Source: Anaerolineales bacterium (GTDB lineage Bacteria; Chloroflexota; Anaerolineae; Anaerolineales; Villigracilaceae). From it: a DNA stretch of 64,000 nucleotides. The position numbers and the translations under genes are program-made. The notes below the pieces were generated by a model that saw nothing but the letters and a program-made list of their open reading frames with translations, made no database searches and was not told the origin of the DNA. Location of the stretch: positions 434,001 to 498,000 of the forward strand of contig JAEURJ010000023.1 of NCBI GenBank assembly GCA_016789305.1, written 5' to 3'. Positions 53,105-61,480 of this stretch are shown here, piece by piece (position 1 is the first letter of the stretch; each line of letters opens with the position of its first letter).

Positions 53105-53713
53105 ATGAATCCAAAAACTCCCGAAGGACTGAAAACAGAATTTCCCGCAAGCATAGGCAAGGTGGCTCCACGTGGACTGGCAGATGCGGGTTATACCAGG
53201 CTCAAGCAATTGACCAAGGTCACGGAAGCCGAGCTGCTCAAAATCCATGGCGTGGGTCCAAAGGCCGTTCGAATCCTTCGGGAGGTACTCAAAGAGAAGG
53301 GGATGTCATTCGAGACAGCGAGCAAGGCTCAGGTTAAAAAAGAAGCGTCTGCCTCTGCTGTGGAAAAGTTTATGGAGAAGCTTGATCATCCGTTCAAAGT
53401 AGAAATCGAATTCCTGCGGAAAGTCATCAAGAAGGTGAACAAGGATATCGCCGAAGAATGGAAATGGAATGCTCCTTCCTATAGTTATCACGGAAATTAT
53501 TTGGTGACATTTAATCTCTGGGAAAAAGGACACATTCATCTCGTGTTTCATAACCCCATGATCTCCAAAGTGAAGAATAAACTGCTCGAAGGGGAGTATA
53601 AAGACAGGCGCATGGTTCATTTTTCGGAAATGAAGGATATCAAGGCGAAACAACCACTTTTGGAAAAGGCCTTGAAGGATCTGATCAAGTTACAGAAAAA
53701 GGAGAATTCATAA
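53105..53713 (+). CDS. HhH domain plus DUF1801-like protein
   Basis: A 202-residue two-domain protein. Seen: an N-terminal helix-hairpin-helix region (IGKVAPRGLADAGYTRLKQLTKVTEAELLKIHGVGPKAVRILREVL) as in RNA polymerase alpha C-terminal or PCNA-type HhH proteins, then a DUF1801 domain (LDHPFKVEIEFLRKVIKKVNKDIAEEWKWNAPSYSYHGNYLVTFNLW). It could bind DNA through the HhH part. The ATG follows AAAAAGGA. DUF1801 function is unknown. Confidence 0.82.
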   Translation: MNPKTPEGLKTEFPASIGKVAPRGLADAGYTRLKQLTKVTEAELLKIHGVGPKAVRILREVLKEKGMSFETASKAQVKKEASASAVEKFMEKLDHPFKVEIEFLRKVIKKVNKDIAEEWKWNAPSYSYHGNYLVTFNLWEKGHIHLVFHNPMISKVKNKLLEGEYKDRRMVHFSEMKDIKAKQPLLEKALKDLIKLQKKENS

Positions 53714-53714
53714 A

Positions 53715-54092
53715 ATGGCGCTGACCCCTTCACAAGAGATCGATAAATTTATCAAGGAAACCACAGACTGGCGCGGTGCCTGGATTGCGAACTTCCGCAA
53801 ACTCATTCTAAAAACCGCACCCGAGGTTACCGAGGAATGGAAATGGGGTGTTCCCGTGTGGGCTTACAAAGGCAATGTGGTCGCCAGCGGTATTTTCAAG
53901 GACCATGTCAAATTAAACTTTTTCAAGGGCGCATCCTTGAAGGATCCAAAGAAATTATTCAACGCCGGACTGGAAGCCAAAGCCACGCGTGCGATCGATA
54001 TCAGCGAAGGGACAAAGATCGACGAAGCCGCCTTGAGGGACCTGATCCGCGAGGCCGTGGATGTGAACAGCGCTGGAAAGAAAAAGACGTAA
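53715..54092 (+). CDS. DUF1801 protein
   Basis: A 125-residue DUF1801 protein. Seen: TDWRGAWIANFRKLILKTAPEVTEEWKWGVPVWAYKGNVVASGIFKDHVKLNFFKGA, the same EEWKW motif as the preceding gene. It starts one base after that gene's stop and is followed by the AraC gene, 15 bases on. Function unknown. Confidence 0.88.
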   Translation: MALTPSQEIDKFIKETTDWRGAWIANFRKLILKTAPEVTEEWKWGVPVWAYKGNVVASGIFKDHVKLNFFKGASLKDPKKLFNAGLEAKATRAIDISEGTKIDEAALRDLIREAVDVNSAGKKKT

Positions 54093-54107
54093 TTTCGTAT
54101 CCATACA

Positions 54108-54818
54108 ATGATCGTTGAGATTGATGGACGTCCCTCAGATTCTCCTTTTGTCGAATCCATTTACTGGGCTCGCAGTGTGGGTGGTGGGTCATTTACTTCC
54201 ATTGCTGCCAGCCAGTGGGAGATGGTGATCACAAAACAAAAGGGAAAAGTCACCCTCAGTCTGCGCGGACCGGAAACAAAAGCCTCGCCCGCGTCCATCC
54301 CGGAAGATGCCGAGTTTTTGGGGATTGCGTTTAGACACGGCCTCTTCATGCCGGCACTGCCGGTTTACGAGCTTGTCAATAAAGAAATCCATATCACTGC
54401 GACCGGCAAAAATACATTTGAACTATTTGGGGACAAGTGGGAATTCCCAACCTCCGAGAATGCAGAGGTATTCATCAACCGCCTGCTGCGAAAGGACATG
54501 CTGGCCCACGATCAGCTGGTGGACGATGTGATGCGAGGCAAACCGCAGGATATGTCCTTGCGTTCGATCCAGCGGCGTTTTTTGCATGTGACCGGACTGC
54601 CATACAAAACCATCCAACAGATTGAGCGTGCACGCCAGGCACTGTCCCTGCTGCAAAACGGCGCACCGATTCCCGATACCGCTTATTTGTTGGGATATTT
54701 TGATCAGTCGCATTTCACGCGTTCCTTGAAGTTATACGCAGGCCAGACCCCATCCCAAATCATTCAAACCAGCGGCCCCAATGATGCCGTTTTTTTACAA
54801 GACGAAGCCTCCTCCTAA
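54108..54818 (+). CDS. AraC family transcriptional regulator
   Basis: A 236-residue regulator with a C-terminal AraC helix-turn-helix pair: SLRSIQRRFLHVTGLPYKTIQQIERARQALSLLQNGAPIPDTAYLLGYFDQSHFTRSLKLYAGQTPSQI. The N-terminal part (about residues 1-130) is a distinct beta-rich domain of no clear cupin pattern. It likely controls itself and the neighbouring DHFR-like genes. Confidence 0.85.
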   Translation: MIVEIDGRPSDSPFVESIYWARSVGGGSFTSIAASQWEMVITKQKGKVTLSLRGPETKASPASIPEDAEFLGIAFRHGLFMPALPVYELVNKEIHITATGKNTFELFGDKWEFPTSENAEVFINRLLRKDMLAHDQLVDDVMRGKPQDMSLRSIQRRFLHVTGLPYKTIQQIERARQALSLLQNGAPIPDTAYLLGYFDQSHFTRSLKLYAGQTPSQIIQTSGPNDAVFLQDEASS

Positions 54819-54866
54819 CGTTATTATTGAATTAATACTTATATATTGAACAGGAGAAACAGGACC

Positions 54867-55436
54867 ATGAGAAAAATAATCGTACACGAGTTCATCACTT
54901 TGGACGGCGTGATCCAGGCGCCAGGCAGCCCCACCGAAGACACGGACGGCGGCTTCACACACGGCGGCTGGACGATCCCCTACTGGCATGACGAGATCGG
55001 CGCGCATTTCGGTCAAATCTTTGCCGATGCCGACACCTTATTGCTGGGACGCAAGACCTGGCAAACGCATGCTGAGGCTTTTGAACCTAATCCGGAAGGT
55101 GACCCGTTCGGCGGATTCAAAAAGTATGTCGTTTCCACCACATTGAAATCGGCGGATGCATGGCACGATTCGAGCCTGATCAGCAAGGATGTGATCAACG
55201 AAATTCGCAAGCTGAAGAATCAGCCTGGTAAAAACATCGTCATGGATGGCAGCAGTGTTCTTATGCATGCCTTGATCGAGAATGACATGGTGGATGAATA
55301 CGTGCTGCATGTGTATCCGCTGGTGCTGGGGATCGGAAAAAAATTGTTTCCTGAAGGAAAGAAGGTCAGCTTGAAACTGATCGAGTGCTCCACCCTGCCC
55401 ACCGGGGTCGTCTATCAACGCTATCAAACCGCTTAG
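54867..55436 (+). CDS. Dihydrofolate reductase family protein (RibD-C-like)
   Basis: A 189-residue protein of the same fold group as 44607. Seen: KIIVHEFITLDGVIQAPGSPTEDTDGGF at the start, DADTLLLGRKTWQTHAEAF near 52, KYVVSTTLKSADAWHDSSLI and the C-terminal NIVMDGSSVLMHALIENDMVDEYVLHVYPLVLGIGKKLFP. The start is at the ATG following AGGACC. It lies between AraC and a further paralogue; substrate unknown. Confidence 0.88.
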   Translation: MRKIIVHEFITLDGVIQAPGSPTEDTDGGFTHGGWTIPYWHDEIGAHFGQIFADADTLLLGRKTWQTHAEAFEPNPEGDPFGGFKKYVVSTTLKSADAWHDSSLISKDVINEIRKLKNQPGKNIVMDGSSVLMHALIENDMVDEYVLHVYPLVLGIGKKLFPEGKKVSLKLIECSTLPTGVVYQRYQTA

Positions 55437-55450
55437 TTCAGAGAGGATCA

Positions 55451-55993
55451 ATGAGAAAAATAATTGTATCCAGCCAGGTCAGCATGGACATGGTGATCAA
55501 TAATCCGCAGAACTTTGTATTTGACTACACCAATGATGAGTTTATGAGCTATGCACGCAATCAGCTGTTTGAAAGTGATGCGCTGATCATGGGGCGGGTG
55601 ACGTACGAAGGCTTTATCAAAGCATGGCCTGCCATGGCCGGGCAAAACGACTTTGCCGATCGCATGAACAGCCTGCCGAAGTACGTGGCCTCGCGCACGT
55701 TGAAGGAATCACTCACCTGGAACGCAAACCTGATCAAGGGAGATGTGGCAAAGGAAGTTGCAAAGCTAAAGGAACAAAAAGGCGAAAACATTTTGCAATA
55801 TGGAAGCGGCGAACTGACCCGCACGCTCCTGGAACATGGCCTGATCGATGAGTTTCGTTTGATGGTGTATCCGGTGGCCATAGGAAACGGCCAGCGTCCA
55901 TTTGATCAGATCCAAAAAACACCGATGAAACTTTTGGAGTCCAAAACATTCAGCACGGGCGTGATGATCCTGCATTATCAGCCATTGAAGTAA
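55451..55993 (+). CDS. Dihydrofolate reductase family protein (RibD-C-like)
   Basis: A 180-residue paralogue of the preceding gene. Seen: RKIIVSSQVSMDMVINNPQNFVFDYTNDEF at the start, DALIMGRVTYEGFIKAWP near 44, KYVASRTLKESLTWNANLIKGDV and NILQYGSGELTRTLLEHGLIDEFRLMVYPVAIGNGQRPF. The ATG follows GAGAGGA and lies 14 bases after the previous gene's stop. A Met-Asp substitution in the usual SLDGF motif (here SMDMV) is notable. Confidence 0.85.
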   Translation: MRKIIVSSQVSMDMVINNPQNFVFDYTNDEFMSYARNQLFESDALIMGRVTYEGFIKAWPAMAGQNDFADRMNSLPKYVASRTLKESLTWNANLIKGDVAKEVAKLKEQKGENILQYGSGELTRTLLEHGLIDEFRLMVYPVAIGNGQRPFDQIQKTPMKLLESKTFSTGVMILHYQPLK

Positions 55994-56002
55994 ATGCTCA
56001 CC

Positions 56003-56034
56003 AAACCTCGCATGGTGCAACCCATGCGAGGTTT
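56003..56034 (+). terminator. Terminator after the DHFR-like pair
   Basis: AAACCTCGCATGG and CCATGCGAGGTTT flank a short loop and are followed by TTTCTTT. Confidence 0.85.
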
Positions 56035-56061
56035 TTCTTTAACAATGCAAGCCAACTCAAT

Positions 56062-56622
56062 ATGGCTGCGACTATAATTGGAGAAGAGGAAAAAAAGAAG
56101 ACTGTGAAAAAAATAATCGTAGTCTCCGGCCTGCCAGGCTGCGGGAAGAGCACGCTGGCGGAAGCTCTCGCAGAAAAGCTATCCCTGCCCATTTTTTCAG
56201 TGGACCCCATTGAGTCCGCCATCATTCAAAGCGGGTTTATGCGGGGATTTGAAACGGGGCTGGCCGCCTATCTGGTTGCCGAAGCGCTTGCAGCGGAACA
56301 ACTCAAGCTGGGACTCTCTGTGATCATTGATGCAGTCAACCCTGTGCAGGAAGCCCGCGATATGTGGAAGCAATTATCCGATAAACATGAAGCCAACTTA
56401 AGGATCATTGAATGTAGATTGGACCCGCACATTCATAAGCAGCGGATCGATGCCCGTGTGCGAAACATCGAGGGGATCCCTGAAGTAACCTGGGAGGATG
56501 TGGAAAATCGCCGGGATGAATATCTCCCATGGCGCGAAGAAATACTGATCGTGGATACATCCGCCACGATGGAAAATAACTTACAGATGGCATTGCAATA
56601 TGTAAAGGAATCATCCCTATGA
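56062..56622 (+). CDS. P-loop kinase / AAA-type ATPase
   Basis: A kinase-like NTPase of about 170-186 residues. Seen: KKIIVVSGLPGCGKSTLAEALAEKLSLPIFSVDPIESAIIQSGF with Walker A GLPGCGKST, a DINP-like IIDAVNPVQEARDMWKQLSDKHEANLRIIECRLDPHIH and a lid-like arginine region (RIDARVRNIEGIPEVTWEDVENRRDEYLPW). The start is uncertain: the ATG at 56062 is only 12 bases upstream of a perfect TATAAT, so a GTG at 56104 may be used instead. The end overlaps the next gene. Confidence 0.82.
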   Translation: MAATIIGEEEKKKTVKKIIVVSGLPGCGKSTLAEALAEKLSLPIFSVDPIESAIIQSGFMRGFETGLAAYLVAEALAAEQLKLGLSVIIDAVNPVQEARDMWKQLSDKHEANLRIIECRLDPHIHKQRIDARVRNIEGIPEVTWEDVENRRDEYLPWREEILIVDTSATMENNLQMALQYVKESSL

Positions 56623-57488
56623 AAATTCACCTGATCGATGGCACCTATGAATTGTTTCGCGCACATTTCGGGGCACCACCAAAAAAATCTGCCAGCGGTG
56701 TGGAGGTGGGGGCAACGCTTGGGCTGATGCGCAGTCTCTTGATGCTGCTGCAAAGCCCGGGCGTCACGCATGTGGCAGTGGCGTTCGATCATGTGATCGA
56801 ATCGTTTCGTAATAAGATGTATGCGGGCTATAAATCAAGTGAAGGCGTGGACCCAATCATCTTGAATCAATTTGAAATCGTTGAAAAAGCAGTCTCTGCA
56901 TTAGGGGTTGTCATCTGGCCGATGGTCAAGTTTGAGGCGGATGATGCCATCGCCACGGCCACGGCGCGATTCAAAAAAGAGAAATCCGTGAAACAGGTCA
57001 TCATTTGTTCCGTGGATAAAGACCTGACTCAAATGGTGGATGGAAAGAAAGTTGTTTGCTGGGATCGTCGCCGTGAGATCACCCTGGATGAAAAAGGCGT
57101 CATTGAAAAATTTGGTGTCAAGCCAGAGTCAATTCCTGATTATCTTGCCTTGGTGGGCGATTCTGCCGATGGCTATCCGGGGATCAAAGGTTGGGGTGCT
57201 GCTTCCACATCTTCCGTGTTGGCAAAGTTCAAGCATATTGAGTCGATCCCGAAGGATCCGAAGAAACTGCCACTCGGGCTCGGCCGTGCCACCACTCTGG
57301 TGGAAAACCTTCAGATGAATTACAAGGATGCCTTGTTATTTAGAGATCTATCCACACTTCGTACCGATGTGCCGCTGAAAGAGACGCTCCATGATCTGGA
57401 GTGGAAAGGGGCCACTTCAAAATTAAAGCAGATCTGCCTAGAATTAAAGGAGGAGCGAATTTTGGATCGGGTGAAGAAATGGCGATAA
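56619..57488 (+). CDS. 5'-3' exonuclease (Pol I N-terminal-like)
   Basis: A 289-residue structure-specific 5' nuclease. Seen: the acidic cluster FEADDAIATATARF near residue 107, ICSVDKDLTQMVDGKKVVCWDRR near 131 and a helix-hairpin-helix SIPDYLALVGDSADGYPGIKGWGAASTSSVLAKF near 173. It is not fused to a polymerase, like stand-alone ExoIX/YpcP-type proteins. It shares ATGA with the preceding kinase gene. Confidence 0.9.
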   Translation: MKIHLIDGTYELFRAHFGAPPKKSASGVEVGATLGLMRSLLMLLQSPGVTHVAVAFDHVIESFRNKMYAGYKSSEGVDPIILNQFEIVEKAVSALGVVIWPMVKFEADDAIATATARFKKEKSVKQVIICSVDKDLTQMVDGKKVVCWDRRREITLDEKGVIEKFGVKPESIPDYLALVGDSADGYPGIKGWGAASTSSVLAKFKHIESIPKDPKKLPLGLGRATTLVENLQMNYKDALLFRDLSTLRTDVPLKETLHDLEWKGATSKLKQICLELKEERILDRVKKWR

Positions 57489-57514
57489 GCTGATTTTTGG
57501 AATCTATTAAAAAA

Positions 57515-57555
57515 TGCTCGCCGCCAGGATGAGGGGGGCATCCTAACGACGAGCA
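57515..57555 (+). terminator. Imperfect hairpin after the exonuclease gene
   Basis: TGCTCG and CGAGCA with inner arms CAGGATG and CATCCT form a bulged stem, followed by an A/T tract. The remaining sequence to 57713 shows no gene. Confidence 0.55.
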
Positions 57556-57713
57556 AATATATTTTATCATTTATTGATGTGTGATTCAACCGTCTCTTTC
57601 GAAAGGTGTCATCTTTTAAAAGAGATAGCCACGATCCCGAAGCAGTGGCAACGCAAACAGCGCACTTCCCACCATCGTATTCATGAAAAATCATTGAACG
57701 AAAAGGAGATTCA

Positions 57714-58139
57714 ATGGACCTTCTTGACCGCCTGTTTGCACACGATACATGGACGACCCGTCAATTACTCCTCACTTGCAAGCCCTTCACAGATGAACTG
57801 TTCGACAGGGAATTTGAGATCGACCATAATTCCCTGCGCGAAACGTTTATTCACATGATCGACAACCTCGAAGTGTGGACGAACCTGCTTTACAAACGCC
57901 CTATGCAAGAAGGAACAGGAATCAGCATTGACCAACTATCGGAATGCCCGAGTCTCGCCAGCCGCGAGTTTTCAAAACTCGCATACAAAATATCCCATGA
58001 AGGCCGGTTCGACGATTCCTTGCTTGATACACTGGATAAGCCACCGTACCTGAAAACGTATGGGGGCACCATCGGGCACGTCATCACACACAATATGCAT
58101 CATCGTACGCATAGTATGTTTCTAATGGAAAAGAGTTGA
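57714..58139 (+). CDS. DinB-like protein
   Basis: A 141-residue four-helix protein. Seen: LFAHDTWTTRQLLLTCKPFTDELFDREF at the start, His in FIHMIDNLEVWTNLL near 45, and TIGHVITHNMHHRTHSMF near 122, which supplies the remaining DinB-type His. Slightly shorter than usual. AAGGAG precedes the ATG. Alone between a terminator and the next gene. Confidence 0.8.
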   Translation: MDLLDRLFAHDTWTTRQLLLTCKPFTDELFDREFEIDHNSLRETFIHMIDNLEVWTNLLYKRPMQEGTGISIDQLSECPSLASREFSKLAYKISHEGRFDDSLLDTLDKPPYLKTYGGTIGHVITHNMHHRTHSMFLMEKS

Positions 58140-58203
58140 TGTGAAGGATCATATTGAAGCAGATTTACTGAGCTGGGAATCGAAGAGTTCAGGCTGGAGA
58201 TAA

Positions 58204-58968
58204 ATGAAAATAAAGCGCCTCTTTCTTCTCCTGGTCATGGTGCTTGTTTCAAACAGCTGTTCGCCACGCTGCGAGGACGACTCCTGCCTGCGGATTCTTT
58301 TTATTGGCAATAGCTATACTTTTGCTAATGATCTACCCGTAACTCTGACCGAGCTTGCCAAATCCGGCAGTCATCAAATTGAAACAGGAATGGCAGCAGA
58401 AGGCGGTATGACGCTGACCAACCATGCTGACTCTGCAGATACAACGAGCCAGATTTCATCTTCGCAGTGGGATTTTGTTGTTTTACAGGAACAAAGTCAA
58501 ATTCCATCTGTAAAGGAATTTCGCCTTAACCAAATGTATCCCGCAGCCCGTGTGCTTGTTCAGGAAATTGAAGGCATCGGAGCGGTGCCTCTTTTCTTCA
58601 TCCCTTGGGCGCATAGGGATGGCTGGCCTGAAAATGGAATGCAGACCTACATGGAAATGCAGGGGCAAATTGAACGCGGGTATTTCGATATCGCAAATGA
58701 ACTGGGCGCCCCCATGGCACCCGTCGGGTTCGCATGGGCCGTGGTGATACAGGAACATTCTGAAATCAATCTATGGCAGGCGGATGGCAGTCATCCAACA
58801 AAAGAGGGAACCTATCTCGCTGCCAGTGTCTTTTATACTGTACTATTTCAGGAAAGCCCCGAAGGGTTGGCTTATCACGCCGGTATCTCCCCGGAAAGTG
58901 CCGCCATCCTGCAAAAGATCGTCGCAGACATGATCTTGAAAAACTTGGATCAATGGAACATAAAATGA
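58204..58968 (+). CDS. SGNH hydrolase-like lipoprotein
   Basis: A 254-residue exported protein. Seen: signal peptide with lipobox SNSC near residue 19, LRILFIGNSYTFANDLPVTLTELA with a block I-like Ser, DFVVLQEQSQIP near 93, and DGSHPTKEGTYLAASVFY near 198 with the Asp-His pair of SGNH enzymes. It fits a DUF4886/SGNH-type hydrolase acting on an outside ester. The GNAT gene begins inside its stop codon. Confidence 0.8.
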   Translation: MKIKRLFLLLVMVLVSNSCSPRCEDDSCLRILFIGNSYTFANDLPVTLTELAKSGSHQIETGMAAEGGMTLTNHADSADTTSQISSSQWDFVVLQEQSQIPSVKEFRLNQMYPAARVLVQEIEGIGAVPLFFIPWAHRDGWPENGMQTYMEMQGQIERGYFDIANELGAPMAPVGFAWAVVIQEHSEINLWQADGSHPTKEGTYLAASVFYTVLFQESPEGLAYHAGISPESAAILQKIVADMILKNLDQWNIK

Positions 58969-59477
58969 AAACAGCAGAAATCATCATCCGCCAGGCGAAT
59001 GTCTCAGATGCAGTCGCCCTGCGTACGTTAAGACTCGAAGCGCTTCAAAATCGTCCGATTGCTTTTGCCAGCGATTATGAAGAGGAATCCAAATATCCCC
59101 TTTCGCGAACCGAGGAGCAGCTGAAGGATCAAACTCAAAATGCCACCTTCGTCGCAGAGGCTGATTCAACATTGATCGGGATGCTGGGCATTGGACAGTA
59201 CCGTCACAGGAATGTAAAACACAATGCAATGATCTGGGGAGTCTATGTGCAGCCCGGCTGGCGGGGGAAAAATATTTCAGGGCTCATGATCGAGGCTGGA
59301 ATTAAGTGGGCAAGGGAACGCTCCATTAAGTTCGTCAAGCTGGGTGTCAATGCAACCAATACATCGGCGCTTAACAGTTACATTCGCGCCGGATTTAAAG
59401 TATATGGCGTTGAGTCCCAGGTCATTTATTACGAGAATGAATATCACGATGAGCTGTTGATGGTCCGCGATATTTAG
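58965..59477 (+). CDS. GNAT family N-acetyltransferase
   Basis: A 170-residue acetyltransferase. Seen: IIIRQANVSDAVALRTLRLEALQNRPIAFASDYEEE at the start, the acetyl-CoA loop VYVQPGWRGKNISGLMIEAGIKWARER near 88 and VNATNTSALNSYIRAGFKVYGVESQ near 123. The start is at an ATGA overlap with the SGNH-like gene; an ATG 12 bases upstream is possible. Substrate unknown. Confidence 0.9.
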   Translation: MKTAEIIIRQANVSDAVALRTLRLEALQNRPIAFASDYEEESKYPLSRTEEQLKDQTQNATFVAEADSTLIGMLGIGQYRHRNVKHNAMIWGVYVQPGWRGKNISGLMIEAGIKWARERSIKFVKLGVNATNTSALNSYIRAGFKVYGVESQVIYYENEYHDELLMVRDI

Positions 59478-59486
59478 ACAGATACA

Positions 59487-59520
59487 TACAGGACCCCACT
59501 CCATGGAGTGGGGTCCTGTA
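59487..59520. terminator. Perfect 34-base palindrome, bidirectional terminator
   Basis: TACAGGACCCCACTCCA and its complement meet directly at CCATGG. It lies between the GNAT gene and the convergent pepF gene. Confidence 0.8.
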
Positions 59521-59523
59521 CTT

Positions 59524-61413
59524 CTATTTTTTCTTTGCGGTTTTTCGTTTTGCAGGTTTGGCTTTCTTTACTTTGGAGGAAGCTTTTGCAATCACCTTCT
59601 TTGCTTTGGCTTTCACCGCTGGTTTGGCTTTTGCCTTTGGCTTTGCATCCACCGGCAGTTTCTCCAATGTACTGACCAAGTCTTCGAGTACATCGAAACC
59701 ACCCTGCCAGAATTTTGGATCGCGGATATTGATACCGGCCTCACTCAACACTTTCTCCGGCGCTTCCGAGCCGCCTGCAGAAAGGATCTTGAGATACTTT
59801 GGCTTGAAGGATTCACCTTCTGCTTTAAATTGCTTATACAAAGATAAAACAAGCAATTGACCGAATGCATAGGCATATACATAGAACGGGGTGTGATAAA
59901 TATGCGGAATGCCCACCCATTCCCATTTGAATTCATCGCTCAAGGTCAACGAATCGCCGAATTGTTCCTTCAAGTTTTCGAGATACGCGGCAGAGAGTTC
60001 ATCGACCGAGGCGTTCTTCTGCACCATCTCATGTGCCTGTTTTTCGAACAATGCAAAATAGGACTGGCGAATGATGGTTGCGTACGCATCATCCATTTGT
60101 TTGAAGAGGATGTCACGGCGCACCGATTCATCCTTCTCTTCGGCAAGCAGTTTGTCGATCAGCATCATCTCGGCAAACGTGGATGCGGTCTCAGCCAATG
60201 GCAGTGAAGATTGGAACGTGAATGCGCCATGATGACTCGCCAGCATGGAATGAATGGCGTGACCAAGCTCATGCGCCAATGTGGCAACTTCACGGCCGGT
60301 GCCCTGATAGTTGACCATCACCCACGGAGTCATCTCCGGCACCACGGACCAACAGAAGGCACCACCGCGTTTTCCCTTGCGGATCTCGCTGTCGATGCGA
60401 TTTTCATCGAAGACACGTTTGGCAAGCGCCGCCACGTTGGGGTCAAAGGTGGAGAATGCATCCAGCACCATGTCTGCAGCTTCACCGAAACTATAGGTCT
60501 TTTTGGATGCAGCCACCGGTGCATAAATATCGTAACGGGTTAGTTTCTTCAAACCAGCATGCTTTGCCTTCATCTTGAAATAACGCTGGAAGATCTTTAC
60601 GTTTTTGCGGGCCACATCCAACAAGGCATCCACAGCCTCGTTGGGAATGTCGTTGTTCAAGTTGCGTGCAGCGATCGGACTGGTGAACTTTCGCAAATTA
60701 ACATTTTCATTGTGCCAGTCGCGCAGCCGTGTCTGATACATTTGTCCCAAGATCGGGCCATCTGCTGCATAAACTTTAAATTGTGCCTGATAACTGGCGG
60801 CACGGACCTTTGGGTCCGTGCTATAGCGATAGGAAAACAACTCCGACGCGGTCAGTTCCTTCTCTTTGCCGTTGACGGTCATCTTGAACGTGTAGCGGTT
60901 CGTGATCGAATCATATAAATTGATCAACGCATTTGAGCCGGTCACGTTTTTGATGTTGACGATCTTCTCTTCGGGTTCGCTCAACGTATGCGGTTTATAC
61001 AATCGCATGGCTTCCAGGTAATAACGATAATCACCGGAGGCATCCATCAGGCGCTTTGCATTAGCTTCATCGACTTCCTTCCACCATAAACTAAAGAACA
61101 AAGTGCGATTCTCGGTCTCAGCCAAAAATTGCAGCACGCGATTTTGCAGGGATTGTGCCTTCTGGTCCTGTGTATCGGCGGTAAAAGATAAACCCGCAAA
61201 TGAGTACATTTTGTTCGCGATACGTGTGGTTTCTTCGCTGGCACGCAGTGCTTCCAAAAACTGATCGGTGGGCATATCGGGCTTGAGCTTGTCACGCAGG
61301 CCTTCAAACGAGGTGATCTGCTCTTCGATCATATCGAAGGCGTTTTGTAATTCAGCACTCTCGTAGCCGGGGTACAGTGGAGCAAGGCTCCACCTTGAAA
61401 GTTTATATGCCAT
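59524..61413 (-). CDS. pepF: Oligoendopeptidase F (M3 family) with Lys/Ala-rich tail
   Basis: A 629-residue cytoplasmic zinc peptidase of the M3B family that degrades short peptides. Seen: HELGH at residues 381-385 (the zinc HEXXH), the third ligand Glu in LPLAETASTFAEMM near 408, and IPHIYHTPFYVYAYAFGQLL near 520. The last about 40 residues are an unusual tail of Lys, Ala and Pro repeats (KAKAKPAVKAKAKK, KKAKPAKRKTAKKK), like a histone H1 C-terminus. The catalytic domain is full length. GGAGA lies upstream of the ATG. Confidence 0.93.
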   Translation of the reverse strand: MAYKLSRWSLAPLYPGYESAELQNAFDMIEEQITSFEGLRDKLKPDMPTDQFLEALRASEETTRIANKMYSFAGLSFTADTQDQKAQSLQNRVLQFLAETENRTLFFSLWWKEVDEANAKRLMDASGDYRYYLEAMRLYKPHTLSEPEEKIVNIKNVTGSNALINLYDSITNRYTFKMTVNGKEKELTASELFSYRYSTDPKVRAASYQAQFKVYAADGPILGQMYQTRLRDWHNENVNLRKFTSPIAARNLNNDIPNEAVDALLDVARKNVKIFQRYFKMKAKHAGLKKLTRYDIYAPVAASKKTYSFGEAADMVLDAFSTFDPNVAALAKRVFDENRIDSEIRKGKRGGAFCWSVVPEMTPWVMVNYQGTGREVATLAHELGHAIHSMLASHHGAFTFQSSLPLAETASTFAEMMLIDKLLAEEKDESVRRDILFKQMDDAYATIIRQSYFALFEKQAHEMVQKNASVDELSAAYLENLKEQFGDSLTLSDEFKWEWVGIPHIYHTPFYVYAYAFGQLLVLSLYKQFKAEGESFKPKYLKILSAGGSEAPEKVLSEAGINIRDPKFWQGGFDVLEDLVSTLEKLPVDAKPKAKAKPAVKAKAKKVIAKASSKVKKAKPAKRKTAKKK

Positions 61414-61480
61414 ATGATGTGTCTCCTTAAAAAGCTTTTATCACAGATCAAACTGTTCTTGCAGATACTAAAGTATGGTT

